DNA of 64,000 nucleotides from assembly GCF_001613065.1 (NCBI RefSeq), contig NZ_BDBQ01000048.1:62001-126000 (forward strand), given 5' to 3'. This DNA is from Nocardia miyunensis NBRC 108239 (GTDB taxonomy: Bacteria > Actinomycetota > Actinomycetes > Mycobacteriales > Mycobacteriaceae). Each line of letters begins with the position of its first letter. The first letter of the stretch is position 1. The notes beneath the pieces are model-generated. The model did not search any database. It was not told where the DNA came from and saw nothing but the letters and a program-made list of their open reading frames with translations. The position numbers were made by a program, and so were the translations under genes. Below are positions 8,254 to 16,296 of this stretch, piece after piece.

Positions 8254-9084
8254 TCAGCGGTAGTTGGTGAAGCCGGCGTCGACGACGACCGTCTGACCGG
8301 TGACGTACTTCCCGGCGTCGGAGACCAGGTGCAGGATCGTGTCGGTGACGTCCGAGCACTCCAGCAGCCCGTTCGGCACCGGCAGCGGGTTCTGCAGGTT
8401 TTCCGCGATCTCGGGGAACTGCTGCACGTAACGACCGAACGCCTCGTTCGCGACCATGGGCGAGTTCACCCCGGTGGGATGCACGGTGTTGACCCGAATG
8501 CTCTCCGGCGCAAGGGTGTTGGACAGCGTCCGCATGATACCGACCACACCGTGCTTGGCCGCGGAGTACCCGGTGACGCCGGGGTTGCCCTCGGAGATGC
8601 CGCCAACGATGCCGTTGGTCGAGCTGGTGATGATGATCGAGCCGCCACGGCCGCCGGACCGCACGTGCGGGATCGCCGCGTAGACGGTGTTGTACACACC
8701 GATCAGCATGACCTCGACGGCGGAGACGAACGACTCGCGCTGCAGCCGCTCGTCACCCGTGATCGGCATGATGCCGGCGTTGGCCAGCACGATGTCCAGG
8801 CGCCCGAACTCACCGATCCCCGCCTCGAGGACCTGCTGGACGGCGTCGAAGTCGCGCACGTCGGCGACTGCCGCGTGGATGCGGCCGCCGGCCTTCTCGA
8901 CCAGCCGGATGGTCTCGTCCAGATCCTCGCGAGTGGCCAGCGGGTATTCGACCTGCGGGTTGTCGGCGCACACGTCGAATCCGATGATGCTGGCGCCTTC
9001 CTCGGCCAGCCGGACCGCATGCGACCGACCCTGGCCCCGGGCGATGCCCGAGATGAAGGCGACCTTGCCCTCTACACGTCCCAC
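8254..9084 (-). CDS. Mycofactocin-type short-chain dehydrogenase/reductase
   Basis: A 276-residue SDR. The nucleotide motif reads GIARGQGRSHAVRLAEEGA (residues 13-31), the signature of SDRs that keep their NAD tightly bound and pass electrons to mycofactocin. The catalytic residues are Ser154/155, Tyr173 and Lys177 (YSAAK). An insertion between the second and third strands (residues 42-68) is also typical. The GTG at 9084 has GGAGG six bases upstream. It probably oxidises a secondary or allylic alcohol of the pathway substrate. No mycofactocin synthesis genes are in the window. It is transcribed divergently from the crotonase at 9383, and class A site 9147-9167 lies in its promoter region. 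Confidence 0.88.
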   Translation of the reverse strand: MGRVEGKVAFISGIARGQGRSHAVRLAEEGASIIGFDVCADNPQVEYPLATREDLDETIRLVEKAGGRIHAAVADVRDFDAVQQVLEAGIGEFGRLDIVLANAGIMPITGDERLQRESFVSAVEVMLIGVYNTVYAAIPHVRSGGRGGSIIITSSTNGIVGGISEGNPGVTGYSAAKHGVVGIMRTLSNTLAPESIRVNTVHPTGVNSPMVANEAFGRYVQQFPEIAENLQNPLPVPNGLLECSDVTDTILHLVSDAGKYVTGQTVVVDAGFTNYR

Positions 9085-9146
9085 GAGTTACCTCCACGAT
9101 TGTGTCCGCATCGCTGATCCGATCCGGGAGCGGCATGTACGGAATA

Positions 9147-9167
9147 TTTGAGCCCACTCGTCTCTAA
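9147..9167. promoter_or_regulatory. Class A operator
   Basis: TTTGAG-N9-CTCTAA, with flanking TA on the left and AT on the right extending the symmetry. It lies 63 bp upstream of the SDR start. Confidence 0.6.
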
Positions 9168-9265
9168 ATACTAGTGGCTGATCTCACATCGGTCAATAAT
9201 CGATTATCCACCGAGGTCGAGGCGGGCTCTCGACGGCGTTGACCGGCCGTTGTCCCAGGGATACT

Positions 9266-9286
9266 ATTGAGACGATTCGATTCATA
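9266..9286. promoter_or_regulatory. Class A operator
   Basis: ATTGAG-N9-TTCATA, 97 bp upstream of the crotonase ATG at 9383. The left arm is strong and the right arm resembles those at 17196 and 29229. Confidence 0.5.
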
Positions 9287-9382
9287 AATCCTCCCAAGCG
9301 CGGATCTGGTCCGGACGGGTGTCCGACTCTGCACGCAGCAGCCTCATCACGGCGCGTCAACGGAAAGGACCGGCGATCACGA

Positions 9383-10180
9383 ATGGCGCCACAACCGGCA
9401 ACCCTCGAGGTAACCACCCACGAAAACGGCGTGCGCGAGATCATCTTCTCCCGGCCGAAGCTGCTCAACCGCTTCGACGAGATGCTGCACCACGAACTCA
9501 CCGACACCCTGGTGGCGACCAGCACGGACGACCGGGTGCGCGCGGTGGTGCTCGGCGCGCAGGGCCCCGCCTTCTCCGCGGGCGGCGATTTCGAGTTGAT
9601 GGAGAACGCCTACAAGGACCCCATCACCCGGCGCGCCATCGTAGACGACGCTCGACGGCTGCTCGACGCATTCCTCGACCTGCCCCACCCAGTGGTCGCG
9701 GCCGTGCAGGGACCGGCCATCGGACTCGGCGCGACGATCGTGCTGGCCTGCGACGCCGTCGTCATGGTGCGGTCGGCCTCGCTGGCGGACACCCACGTCA
9801 ACGTCGGGCTGGTCGCGGGCGACGGCGGCTGCCTGGTGTGGCCACAGGCCATCGGCATGCTGCGGGCCCGCCGTCATCTGCTGACCGGCGACCCCCTCGA
9901 CGCGGTGACGGCATTCCGCCTCGGTGCGGTCACCGATCTGGTCGACACGCCGGAGGAGGCGTTGCCCGCCGCGCGGGCGGTGGCGGACCGCATCGCCGCG
10001 AACGCGCCGCTGGCGGTCCAAGGTACGAAGCGGGCGCTCAACCGGGTGTCACAGCAGCGCGCCGGAGAGGTCGTGGATCTGTCGCTCGCCTACGAGGAGC
10101 GCACCCTCGGATCCGAGGATCTGCTCGAGGGAGTCGCCGCGTTCCGCGCTCGGCGACGCCCACGCTTCGCGGGCCGATAG
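9383..10180 (+). CDS. Enoyl-CoA hydratase/isomerase (crotonase) family protein
   Basis: A 265-residue crotonase with oxyanion-hole segments FSAGGDFEL and GPAIGLGATI. At the positions of the two catalytic glutamates it has Thr (GLGATIVLACD) and a non-acidic residue (LADTHVNVG), while GDGG in the following loop offers an Asp. Classical water addition is therefore doubtful; isomerisation or a hydrolase-like activity is possible. The ATG at 9383 is preceded by GGAAAGGA at a rather long distance (13 bases). It stands alone between the divergent SDR and the TetR gene at 10291, under its own class A site. Confidence 0.85.
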   Translation: MAPQPATLEVTTHENGVREIIFSRPKLLNRFDEMLHHELTDTLVATSTDDRVRAVVLGAQGPAFSAGGDFELMENAYKDPITRRAIVDDARRLLDAFLDLPHPVVAAVQGPAIGLGATIVLACDAVVMVRSASLADTHVNVGLVAGDGGCLVWPQAIGMLRARRHLLTGDPLDAVTAFRLGAVTDLVDTPEEALPAARAVADRIAANAPLAVQGTKRALNRVSQQRAGEVVDLSLAYEERTLGSEDLLEGVAAFRARRRPRFAGR

Positions 10181-10234
10181 GCCGGATCCACAGTGGGCGT
10201 GGACATGCCACACGCATGGAGCGGTCGGCTGGAT

Positions 10235-10255
10235 ATTGAGACGGGTAGGATGTTA
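10235..10255. promoter_or_regulatory. Class A operator before a TetR gene
   Basis: ATTGAG-N9-ATGTTA with outer GGAT and ATCC flanks. It lies 36 bp upstream of the TetR start at 10291, a position suited to autoregulation. Confidence 0.5.
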
Positions 10256-10290
10256 TCAATCCCGTCCGAGCAACCGAGCCGATCGAAAAG

Positions 10291-11007
10291 GTGGACGACG
10301 TGCCCGCCCGCAAGAACGCACAGGAAACCGCGGCGCAGGCGCCCGCGCCCCGCGCCAACGGCGCACGGCCGCGCGGGCGCCCCCGGCGGGAGATCGACCT
10401 GACGGCGGTCGCCGATGTCGCGGCGAAGCTGTTCAACGAGCAAGGTTACGACGCGGTCTCGATCGAGGCTGTCGCCGAAGAGCTTTCGGTGTCACGCGCG
10501 ACGCTGTACCGCACCGTGCCCACCAAAGAGGATCTGCTCGGGATGGTGCTGGAAAGCAGCACCGCCGAAGTGCACCAACTCGCTATCGAGGCACTGGAGG
10601 CCGCGGCCGATCCGAGTGAGGCACTGTTCGGGCTGATCCGGATGCAGATCGCTGCCGCGATCCGGTTGCGCGACTATCTTTCGGTGTTCTTCGGCGGTGC
10701 GGGCCTGCCACCCGACACGTACGCCCGGTGGCGGGTATGGGCTCGTGACTACGAGGACCTTTGGGTGCAGGCCGTCAGCCAGGCGATGGACGCCGGCGTG
10801 CTCGAACCGGACGATCCGAAGCTCACCACCCGGCTCATGCTCGGAATGATCATGTGGATATGCCGGTGGTACCACCCCTCGCAGAATGTCAGCGCGGACG
10901 AGATCGCCGATTCCGCTATCAAACTCATTCGCCGCGCCTCGGCGCCGAACGCCGAGGAACCCGCCCCCTGGGTGCCCTTGCCACCAGTGTTCTCGGACCG
11001 CCGGTAA
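10291..11007 (+). CDS. TetR-family regulator, candidate class A operator binder
   Basis: A TetR protein of about 235 residues with an Ala/Arg/Pro-rich leader, then the helix-turn-helix YDAVSIEAVAEELSVSRATL. The recognition segment VSRATLYRTVPTKE is identical to that of the TetR at 47961-48605. The two also agree through the ligand domain (VFFGGAGLP, YARW, RWYHP/RWYRP), so they are paralogues with probably the same DNA target. Both genes carry a class A site directly upstream. The GTG at 10291 is listed; a GTG at 10300 has AAAAGG eight bases upstream and may be the real start. Ligand unknown, probably an acyl-CoA or isoprenoid intermediate. Confidence 0.88.
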   Translation: MDDVPARKNAQETAAQAPAPRANGARPRGRPRREIDLTAVADVAAKLFNEQGYDAVSIEAVAEELSVSRATLYRTVPTKEDLLGMVLESSTAEVHQLAIEALEAAADPSEALFGLIRMQIAAAIRLRDYLSVFFGGAGLPPDTYARWRVWARDYEDLWVQAVSQAMDAGVLEPDDPKLTTRLMLGMIMWICRWYHPSQNVSADEIADSAIKLIRRASAPNAEEPAPWVPLPPVFSDRR

Positions 11008-11144
11008 CCCGGAGAACGCATCACGATTCCGGGGCGAGAAGCTTGGCCACACCGACGATATCGGTGGCCCTTCCATCGGATATGGAAGAACGGCAGGGCG
11101 CTGGCCACGAATCGCGTGTGGCCGGCACCCGACGCGAGCGATAT

Positions 11145-11219
11145 TCAGGACCGATGCCGCGAGGAACCGTCGATCACCCTCGTGCCGCTGACCTTGGTCG
11201 CGACCTTGCCCTTACCTTG
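11145..11219 (-). pseudogene. Remnant of a hotdog thioesterase C-terminus
   Basis: On the minus strand this segment encodes GKGKVATKVSGTRVIDGSSR followed by a stop, almost the same as the last residues of the intact thioesterase at 13963-14418 (GKGKVATKVSGTMVIDGASR). At DNA level 11154-11216 matches 13972-14034 at 59 of 63 positions, with no mismatch over the last 37. Nothing upstream continues the gene. It is a leftover of duplication or insertion, in direct orientation with the intact copy. Confidence 0.85.
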
Positions 11220-11236
11220 CAACCGGCGCGTGAGCC

Positions 11237-12040
11237 TCAGCGACGATCGGGCACAGTTGTGTATGACCCCGCATCGCGGGATCCGGCTTCTTGGGCGTCC
11301 CCGGGTCTCGGCTTTGTCTGTGTGGTGGCCGCGTGCTCGCGTTCTTGTGTCCGGATGGCTCGGAGTAGGCAGATGGACATCATCACCATCCAGAAAGTGA
11401 AGGACGGAAGCGCGATCCACCAGGAGAAGAAGCCGTCCCAGGCGAACGGTCCATGTTTGAAGAAGGGGTTGAGGATCGCGCCCTGCACGTCAACCATGAC
11501 GAAAATGTTGAGATAGGCCAGCCAGCGCGGGAAGACCGAGGGGCGGGATTTGTCGGCGAGCACCGCGAACGCAAATGACATTCCTTGGAGGAGCACCACC
11601 AGGCCGGGGTTGAGGAACATGAACCAGCCGAGGTCGTTGAGGCGCAGGGTGATTTCAGGGTTGTCCAACGGACGAAAGGCTGCGGTATTCCAGATCACCA
11701 CGGGAATGATGAACACCAAGGTGAATGCGGTGCCCATCGCCAGCTGGGTGTAGGCCATCACGGAGTAACGGCCTTCGATCCGTTTCATCTGAGTCGTGAT
11801 GGCTGCGGTCCATGCGCCGTAGAGCACGCCGCCGAGCGCGACGAACACGGCTCCGAGCCTGATCGAATTGACATTCGAGGCGTAGCGTTCAGCGACCATT
11901 TCGGCGGTATCGAGCGGGCTGATAGGGGGTACCCATCGTGCGAAGACGGCCAGGCCCATGACCCAGCAGAATGCGGCCACGAAACCCATGTAGGCGCAGA
12001 CACGTTGGCTGGTGAAGTTCATCGGATCGTCTCTGGTCAT
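11237..12040 (-). CDS. PFAWNG-type polytopic membrane protein
   Basis: A 267-residue hydrophobic protein with five or six spans that I cannot assign to a named enzyme family. It is one of three paralogues in the window (with 38801-39547 and 52534-53286). They share PP followed by a short loop and a Tyr or Trp helix, a basic RIEG/RLEG-like loop, a Trp and FRP/FRA motif in the third span, LNDLGW or LNDIAY, PRW/PRY, and FFKHGPFAWDG or FFKTGPFAWNG near the end. It sits 22 bp after the oxidase subunit IV-like gene in a three-gene operon. The C-terminal 30 residues are polar. The ATG at 12040 is used; an internal ATG at 12022 is possible. Confidence 0.8.
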   Translation of the reverse strand: MTRDDPMNFTSQRVCAYMGFVAAFCWVMGLAVFARWVPPISPLDTAEMVAERYASNVNSIRLGAVFVALGGVLYGAWTAAITTQMKRIEGRYSVMAYTQLAMGTAFTLVFIIPVVIWNTAAFRPLDNPEITLRLNDLGWFMFLNPGLVVLLQGMSFAFAVLADKSRPSVFPRWLAYLNIFVMVDVQGAILNPFFKHGPFAWDGFFSWWIALPSFTFWMVMMSICLLRAIRTQEREHAATTQTKPRPGDAQEAGSRDAGSYTTVPDRR

Positions 12041-12062
12041 TCGGTTGGCCGCCTATCCCGTT

Positions 12063-12398
12063 TCAGAGGAAGTGGATATAGCTGTGAAGGTGCATTCCGA
12101 GATACATGGCGATGAGCACCGCCAGCCATGTCAGCAGGAGCCACGCTCCGAAGGCCAATTTCAGCCACGCGACCGAGGCGCGTACGTCCATGTATTCCGC
12201 GCCGACCAGGTACGCTTTGATCAGTGCGAGCCCCATGATCAGACCGACGTCGACGAGCAGGGCCGTGCCACCTGTGTTACCCGGGTTGAGGATTCGGAAC
12301 AGTAGCCATCCGATGCTGGTGAGGGCCACCAGGGTGGCCCCGATTCCGTAGAGGAATCGGTCACGCGGTGTTGTCCGCACGTCTTGGACGTCTTGCAC
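12063..12398 (-). CDS. Cytochrome c oxidase subunit IV-like (NorF-like) small membrane protein
   Basis: A 111-residue protein with three membrane helices, matching the prokaryotic subunit IV/NorF pattern: a central helix containing ALIKAYLVGAEYMD and a third ending in a His-rich tail (LGMHLHSYIHFL). The GTG at 12398 is preceded by AAGGAGG at eight bases. It lies between the subunit III-like gene (33 bp upstream) and the PFAWNG-type protein. In characterised systems such small subunits stabilise heme-copper oxidases or nitric oxide reductase. No subunit I is present in the window, so the partner is unknown. Confidence 0.75.
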   Translation of the reverse strand: MQDVQDVRTTPRDRFLYGIGATLVALTSIGWLLFRILNPGNTGGTALLVDVGLIMGLALIKAYLVGAEYMDVRASVAWLKLAFGAWLLLTWLAVLIAMYLGMHLHSYIHFL

Positions 12399-12431
12399 GG
12401 CTCCTACCTCCTTGCGGGATTGCGCCGTCGG

Positions 12432-13097
12432 CTAGGTGATGTACAGCAGGGAGAACAGAACCAGCCAGATGATATCCACCATGTGCCAGAACAATCCGAC
12501 GGAATAGACTGCGCCGCGGCGATCAGGCGATGGTGTGGCCTGCCCGTTGCCGACTGCTCTCGCGGCGAAAAACAGCCCGGCCGAACCGGCGAGCACATGG
12601 ACGATATGAAAACCGGTCAGGACGAAGTAGAACATGAAGAAATCGTTGGTGCCGACCGTGTGGCCATCGTGGGCCGCCAGGATGTACTCGGTGATCTTGA
12701 TCAGGATGAACAGCACGCCGCACAGCCCCGCCCAGAACAGCATTCGGCGGACGATATGTGTCGAATATCCACTGTCCCAACGGCGTAGCGCCACAGCGAC
12801 CAGTACTGATCCGCTGATCAGTACGACCGTGTTGACGAAGCCGAGACCGATATGCAGGCCTCGCGCCGAGGTCTCGAACAGGGCCGGGTTGCGGCCCCGG
12901 TTGTAGGAGAACAACGCAAAGAAGATGGAGAACTGAAACAGGTCGCAGATCAGCAGGAGCCACAGGCTCGACTCGCCGGGGATCAGTTTCGATCGAGCGA
13001 TCCGTTCACCGGGGCGTCCCGATGAAGGCCCAGCCTCGGCCGCACACTGATCGACACCATGACCATTCACGGTCGTGGCACGGATGTTGTTCAACAT
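12432..13097 (-). CDS. Heme-copper oxidase subunit III-like (NorE-like) membrane protein
   Basis: A 221-residue protein with five or more helices carrying subunit III hallmarks: an acidic helix (KITEYILA), TGFHIVHVLAG, and a final FWHMVDIIWLVLFSLLY. Length and the short N-terminal part resemble NorE and stand-alone subunit III proteins. The ATG at 13097 is preferred because a longer reading would start in promoter DNA; GGGGGAGA lies 11 bases upstream. It is the first gene of a three-gene operon divergent from the TetR at 13271. The known role of the family is assembly or proton supply for a terminal oxidase; its partner here is not visible. Confidence 0.8.
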   Translation of the reverse strand: MLNNIRATTVNGHGVDQCAAEAGPSSGRPGERIARSKLIPGESSLWLLLICDLFQFSIFFALFSYNRGRNPALFETSARGLHIGLGFVNTVVLISGSVLVAVALRRWDSGYSTHIVRRMLFWAGLCGVLFILIKITEYILAAHDGHTVGTNDFFMFYFVLTGFHIVHVLAGSAGLFFAARAVGNGQATPSPDRRGAVYSVGLFWHMVDIIWLVLFSLLYIT

Positions 13098-13270
13098 GTT
13101 GAGACCGATCTCCCCCGATTTTGCGTCGTTGCAGTGATGGGTCAAGTCGCTCGAAATAGTCGACGAAGGCGGTGTCGGATCGCTCCGCGCGTCCGACGCT
13201 AACATAAATGGACCGTCGGCTCAATAGGGCCAGAGGACTATTTAGACCACGGTTGCCTATACTGGTGGCG

Positions 13271-13894
13271 ATGTCGGACTTACGGGAACGCAAGAAAGCC
13301 GTGCTGCGGGCCACGATCGTGCGGTCGGCTGTCCGCTTGTTCGATGAGCACGGCTACGACCACGTCGGGGTCGATGAAATTGCCTCGGTATCCATGTGTT
13401 CGCGCAGTACCTTCAAACGCTACTTCGGCACCAAGGAAGACGTCCTTTTTCCCGGCTCCCAGGAGATCACCGCCGGTCTGCGCCGCGTCCTGCAAGCTGC
13501 CGACCCGAGCGCGGACCGCTGGGATGTCGCGCGGGCGGCGGTTATCGGGCAACTGCGGTTGTTCTTCGATGCGCTGGATCCCGAGGTGCGCACGACGTGC
13601 TTGCGCCTATGGTTGACAGCGCCTTCGCCGCGGCGCCGCTACCTCGAGATCGCTCATGAATTCGAAGAGATACTGCAAGAATTCTTTGCCGCTGGACTGG
13701 CCGACGATGCCACGACGCATATGCGCACACAGTTGCTCGCATCAGCGATGGTGAGCGCATTGCGGGCCACGATGCACGCCACGATCGAATCGCACGGTGA
13801 GGTCGGCGATCTCGCCGAGACAGCGTTCACAATGATCGAGGCCGGCGTGCCCGCACTGGCATCGGCGTCGATGCGGCAGGTCACCGGCGCCTGA
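13271..13894 (+). CDS. TetR-family regulator divergent from oxidase-subunit-like operon
   Basis: A 207-residue TetR protein (LRERKKAVLRATIVRSAVRL, HGYDHVGVDEIASVSMCSRS, recognition helix near STFKRYFGTKEDVL). The ATG at 13271 gives the usual short lead before the first helix. It is divergent from the subunit III-like gene across 173 bp, so control of that operon is likely. I found only weak symmetry there (AATAG and CTATT arms) and do not assign an operator. Gene and operon together form the block enclosed by the 63-bp direct repeat. Confidence 0.85.
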   Translation: MSDLRERKKAVLRATIVRSAVRLFDEHGYDHVGVDEIASVSMCSRSTFKRYFGTKEDVLFPGSQEITAGLRRVLQAADPSADRWDVARAAVIGQLRLFFDALDPEVRTTCLRLWLTAPSPRRRYLEIAHEFEEILQEFFAAGLADDATTHMRTQLLASAMVSALRATMHATIESHGEVGDLAETAFTMIEAGVPALASASMRQVTGA

Positions 13895-13918
13895 GCCGAA
13901 CGGGAGCAGTAGCATGGC

Positions 13919-13945
13919 GGCGGTCACACGAACCGTGTGACCGCC
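13919..13945. terminator. Convergent terminator hairpin
   Basis: Twelve-base perfect arms (GGCGGTCACACG and its complement) with a three-base loop, midway between the TetR stop at 13894 and the thioesterase stop at 13963. It can serve both strands. Confidence 0.7.
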
Positions 13946-13962
13946 CAGCCGCAGGCTCTTGT

Positions 13963-14418
13963 TCAGCCGATATGCCGCGAAGCGCCGTCGATCACCATCG
14001 TGCCGCTGACCTTGGTCGCGACCTTGCCCTTACCGTTGACAACAGTGACGGTGATGAACGCCAGCGTCCGACCGCACCGGTCCACCTCCGCCACGAAGGT
14101 CAGCGGCAGGGTCGCGGGCCGCAGAAAATCCGCGGTCAGCGTCGCGGTCGCGGGCATGCGCTCGACGTCCAGGACGGTCGACCCGACGATGCCGAAGCAA
14201 TGGTCCGCGACGGCGATCACCGCGCCGCCGTGCACCGCGCCGACCGGATTCAACGGCCACTCGGAACTGTCGATCATCAGCTCCGCACGACCGTATTCGA
14301 TGCTGACGCAACGCAACCCGATCTGCTGGGAGGTCGGCATATTCTCCGCCCAGGCCGCCCACCGGTCCCACCCAGCGCCGTGGGGAGCCGCCCCGGCGGA
14401 ATACTGCTCCGCACTCAC
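13963..14418 (-). CDS. PaaI-type hotdog-fold acyl-CoA thioesterase
   Basis: A 151-residue single hotdog domain. The active-site region reads NPVGAVHGGAVIAVADHC, with Asn57, His63-Gly64 and Asp72 as the usual PaaI-type catalytic and CoA-positioning residues. It overlaps the stop of the acyl-CoA synthetase upstream by four bases (ATGA), so the two are translationally coupled. A thioesterase paired with a ligase probably recycles CoA from stalled or toxic acyl-CoA intermediates. Its last 63 bp are duplicated at 11154-11216. Confidence 0.9.
   Translation of the reverse strand: MSAEQYSAGAAPHGAGWDRWAAWAENMPTSQQIGLRCVSIEYGRAELMIDSSEWPLNPVGAVHGGAVIAVADHCFGIVGSTVLDVERMPATATLTADFLRPATLPLTFVAEVDRCGRTLAFITVTVVNGKGKVATKVSGTMVIDGASRHIG
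13972..14034. repeat. Direct repeat copy, right end (partner 11154-11216)
   Basis: Sixty-three bases inside the 3' end of the thioesterase gene match 11154-11216 at 59 positions in the same orientation. The two copies enclose 2.75 kb holding the oxidase-subunit-like operon and its TetR. Confidence 0.85.
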
Positions 14419-16253
14419 TTCGCCGCCCGATCGGCGTAGAGGTCCTCGATCAGGCTCGCGTACTTGGCGTGGATGTTGCGCCGCTTCAGCTTTGCGGTCG
14501 GGGTGAGTTCCTCGCTGTCCGGCGCCCAGGCCAGGCCCACCACCGCGAACTTCTTGATCTGCTCGTTGCCGTTGAGCCGCTCGTTGCCGCGATCGACCAC
14601 CTGCTGGACCTCCGCCCGCAGCTCCGGCGAGTCGACAAGCGTTTCCACCGGCGAGTCGGCCAGGCCGAGACGTTTGGCGTACACCGGCAGTGCCTCGGGA
14701 TCCAGGGTGATCAGCGCGGTCATGTACCTCTTCCCGTCCCCGACGGCGACCACCTGACCGAGCAGTGAGCTGTCTCCCTTGATCGCGGATTCGATCAATG
14801 CCGGCGACATGTTCTTGCCCGCCGCATTGATGATGATCTCCTTCTTGCGATCGACGATCGAGACGAAGCCCAGCTCATCGATCTCCGCGATGTCCCCGGT
14901 ATGCACGAAGCCTTCGGCGTCGATGGTTTCGGCGGTCTGTTCGGGCAGGTTCAGGTAGCCGACCATGTTCTGGTCCGAACGGGCCAGCAATTCACCGTCG
15001 TCGCCGAGCTTGATCTCGACACCCGGCAGCGGCCGCCCGGCGGTGCCGGCCTTGAAATCCTCGACCCGGTTGAACACGTTCAGCGAAACTTCGGTCGCGC
15101 CATAGGCTTCCAGCAGCGGGACACCGACCGCCCGGAAGAACCGGACGATGTCCGGGGTGCACGGAGCGCCACCGATGAAGGCCGCCTTGATCCGGTCGAG
15201 GCCGAGCCGGGCCAGCACCGGACGCAGCGTTTCGATCCCGCGCGCATGCTCGGCGGCGAGTTCGTCGCCGACCTCGGCGGAGATGTCGGTGCCCGCGTCG
15301 GCCGCGCTGACCCGGCGCAAACCGATCTCGATCGCGGCCCGGCCGGCCTGCCGGGCGGCTTCGTCGGGATTGGCTTCGACCATGCCCTCGATCGCCACCT
15401 GCAGCTTCTCCCACATCCTCGGCACCGAGAAGAAGGCGTCGGGGTGCGCCGCGGCGAGGACCTTCGGCAGATCCCGCATATCCGGGCAGACATGCAGCGT
15501 CGCGCCGTAGCACAGCGCCATGTAGTGGGCCGTGATCCGCCCGCCCGCATGCGCCATCGGCAGGAAGGAGACGATCCCCTCGCTCGGCATCGGCAGCGCG
15601 GCGTCCAACGCGCGCTGCTGCGCCATCACCGTTCGATGCGACCACAGCGCGGCCTTCGGCTGCCCTGTGGTGCCCGAGGTGTAGATCAGCGTCGCCAGGT
15701 CGTCGACTCCGACAGAGCGCCACGTCTGCTCGAAATCGAAGGCCGGATCGCCGGAACTCTCGAGTTCGGCGAGCGTGCGCGTGCCCCCGTCGCCATCGAC
15801 GACGACCAGGTGCTCGACCTTATCGCCGAGCGCGGCGATCGCTTGCTGGGTCTTGGCCAGGAACTGCTGCCCGGTCACCACGATCCGCGCCCCGGCGTTG
15901 CCCACCTGGTATGCGATCTGCTCGGCCGCGGAGCTGTTGAAGATGGCGAATGGCACCAGCCCCAGATGCGTTGCCGCGTAGTCGATCACGTGACATTCCA
16001 CGGTATTGGGCAGGAGTATTGCGATGGTGTCGCCCTTGCGCAGCCCGAGGGCGGCCAGGCCCGCGGCCACCGCGCGGACCCGCTCGCCGAGTTCGGCCCA
16101 GGTCAGCTCGAATCCGTCCGCATGGGATCGCAGCGCCGGTCGCTCGCCGTACTGACGTACCGTGCGTTGGAAGGCCGCGGGAACGGTCGGCGCCGTGAGG
16201 GGCGAGTCGGTCGCCGGGCTGGGCGTCGACGGTGCGGTCGATTGTGTGCTCAC
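14415..16253 (-). CDS. Long-chain acyl-CoA synthetase (FadD15-like)
   Basis: A 612-residue adenylate-forming ligase with the P-loop-like motif LIYTSGTTGQPK, a YGATE motif, an HTGD motif and the C-terminal DRKKEIIINAAGKNMSPALIE hinge. Length and the DRKKEII form place it with long-chain fatty acyl-CoA synthetases of the FadD15 group rather than short or aromatic acid ligases. The GTG at 16253 is preceded by AGGAGG. It is coupled to the downstream thioesterase and lies 43 bp after the hydrolase at 16297. It would activate a free acid released by lipase, hydrolase or aldehyde dehydrogenase action. Confidence 0.92.
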   Translation of the reverse strand: MSTQSTAPSTPSPATDSPLTAPTVPAAFQRTVRQYGERPALRSHADGFELTWAELGERVRAVAAGLAALGLRKGDTIAILLPNTVECHVIDYAATHLGLVPFAIFNSSAAEQIAYQVGNAGARIVVTGQQFLAKTQQAIAALGDKVEHLVVVDGDGGTRTLAELESSGDPAFDFEQTWRSVGVDDLATLIYTSGTTGQPKAALWSHRTVMAQQRALDAALPMPSEGIVSFLPMAHAGGRITAHYMALCYGATLHVCPDMRDLPKVLAAAHPDAFFSVPRMWEKLQVAIEGMVEANPDEAARQAGRAAIEIGLRRVSAADAGTDISAEVGDELAAEHARGIETLRPVLARLGLDRIKAAFIGGAPCTPDIVRFFRAVGVPLLEAYGATEVSLNVFNRVEDFKAGTAGRPLPGVEIKLGDDGELLARSDQNMVGYLNLPEQTAETIDAEGFVHTGDIAEIDELGFVSIVDRKKEIIINAAGKNMSPALIESAIKGDSSLLGQVVAVGDGKRYMTALITLDPEALPVYAKRLGLADSPVETLVDSPELRAEVQQVVDRGNERLNGNEQIKKFAVVGLAWAPDSEELTPTAKLKRRNIHAKYASLIEDLYADRAAK

Positions 16254-16296
16254 TGGTCGTACCTCCTCCGGCCATCAGCCGGGCAATTCTGGGTTG

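Noticed and set aside
13220..13260. Possible class A-like site (TTTAGA-N9-CCTATA) before the TetR at 13271
   Set aside because: It matches only the spacing and lacks the GAG/CTC core.
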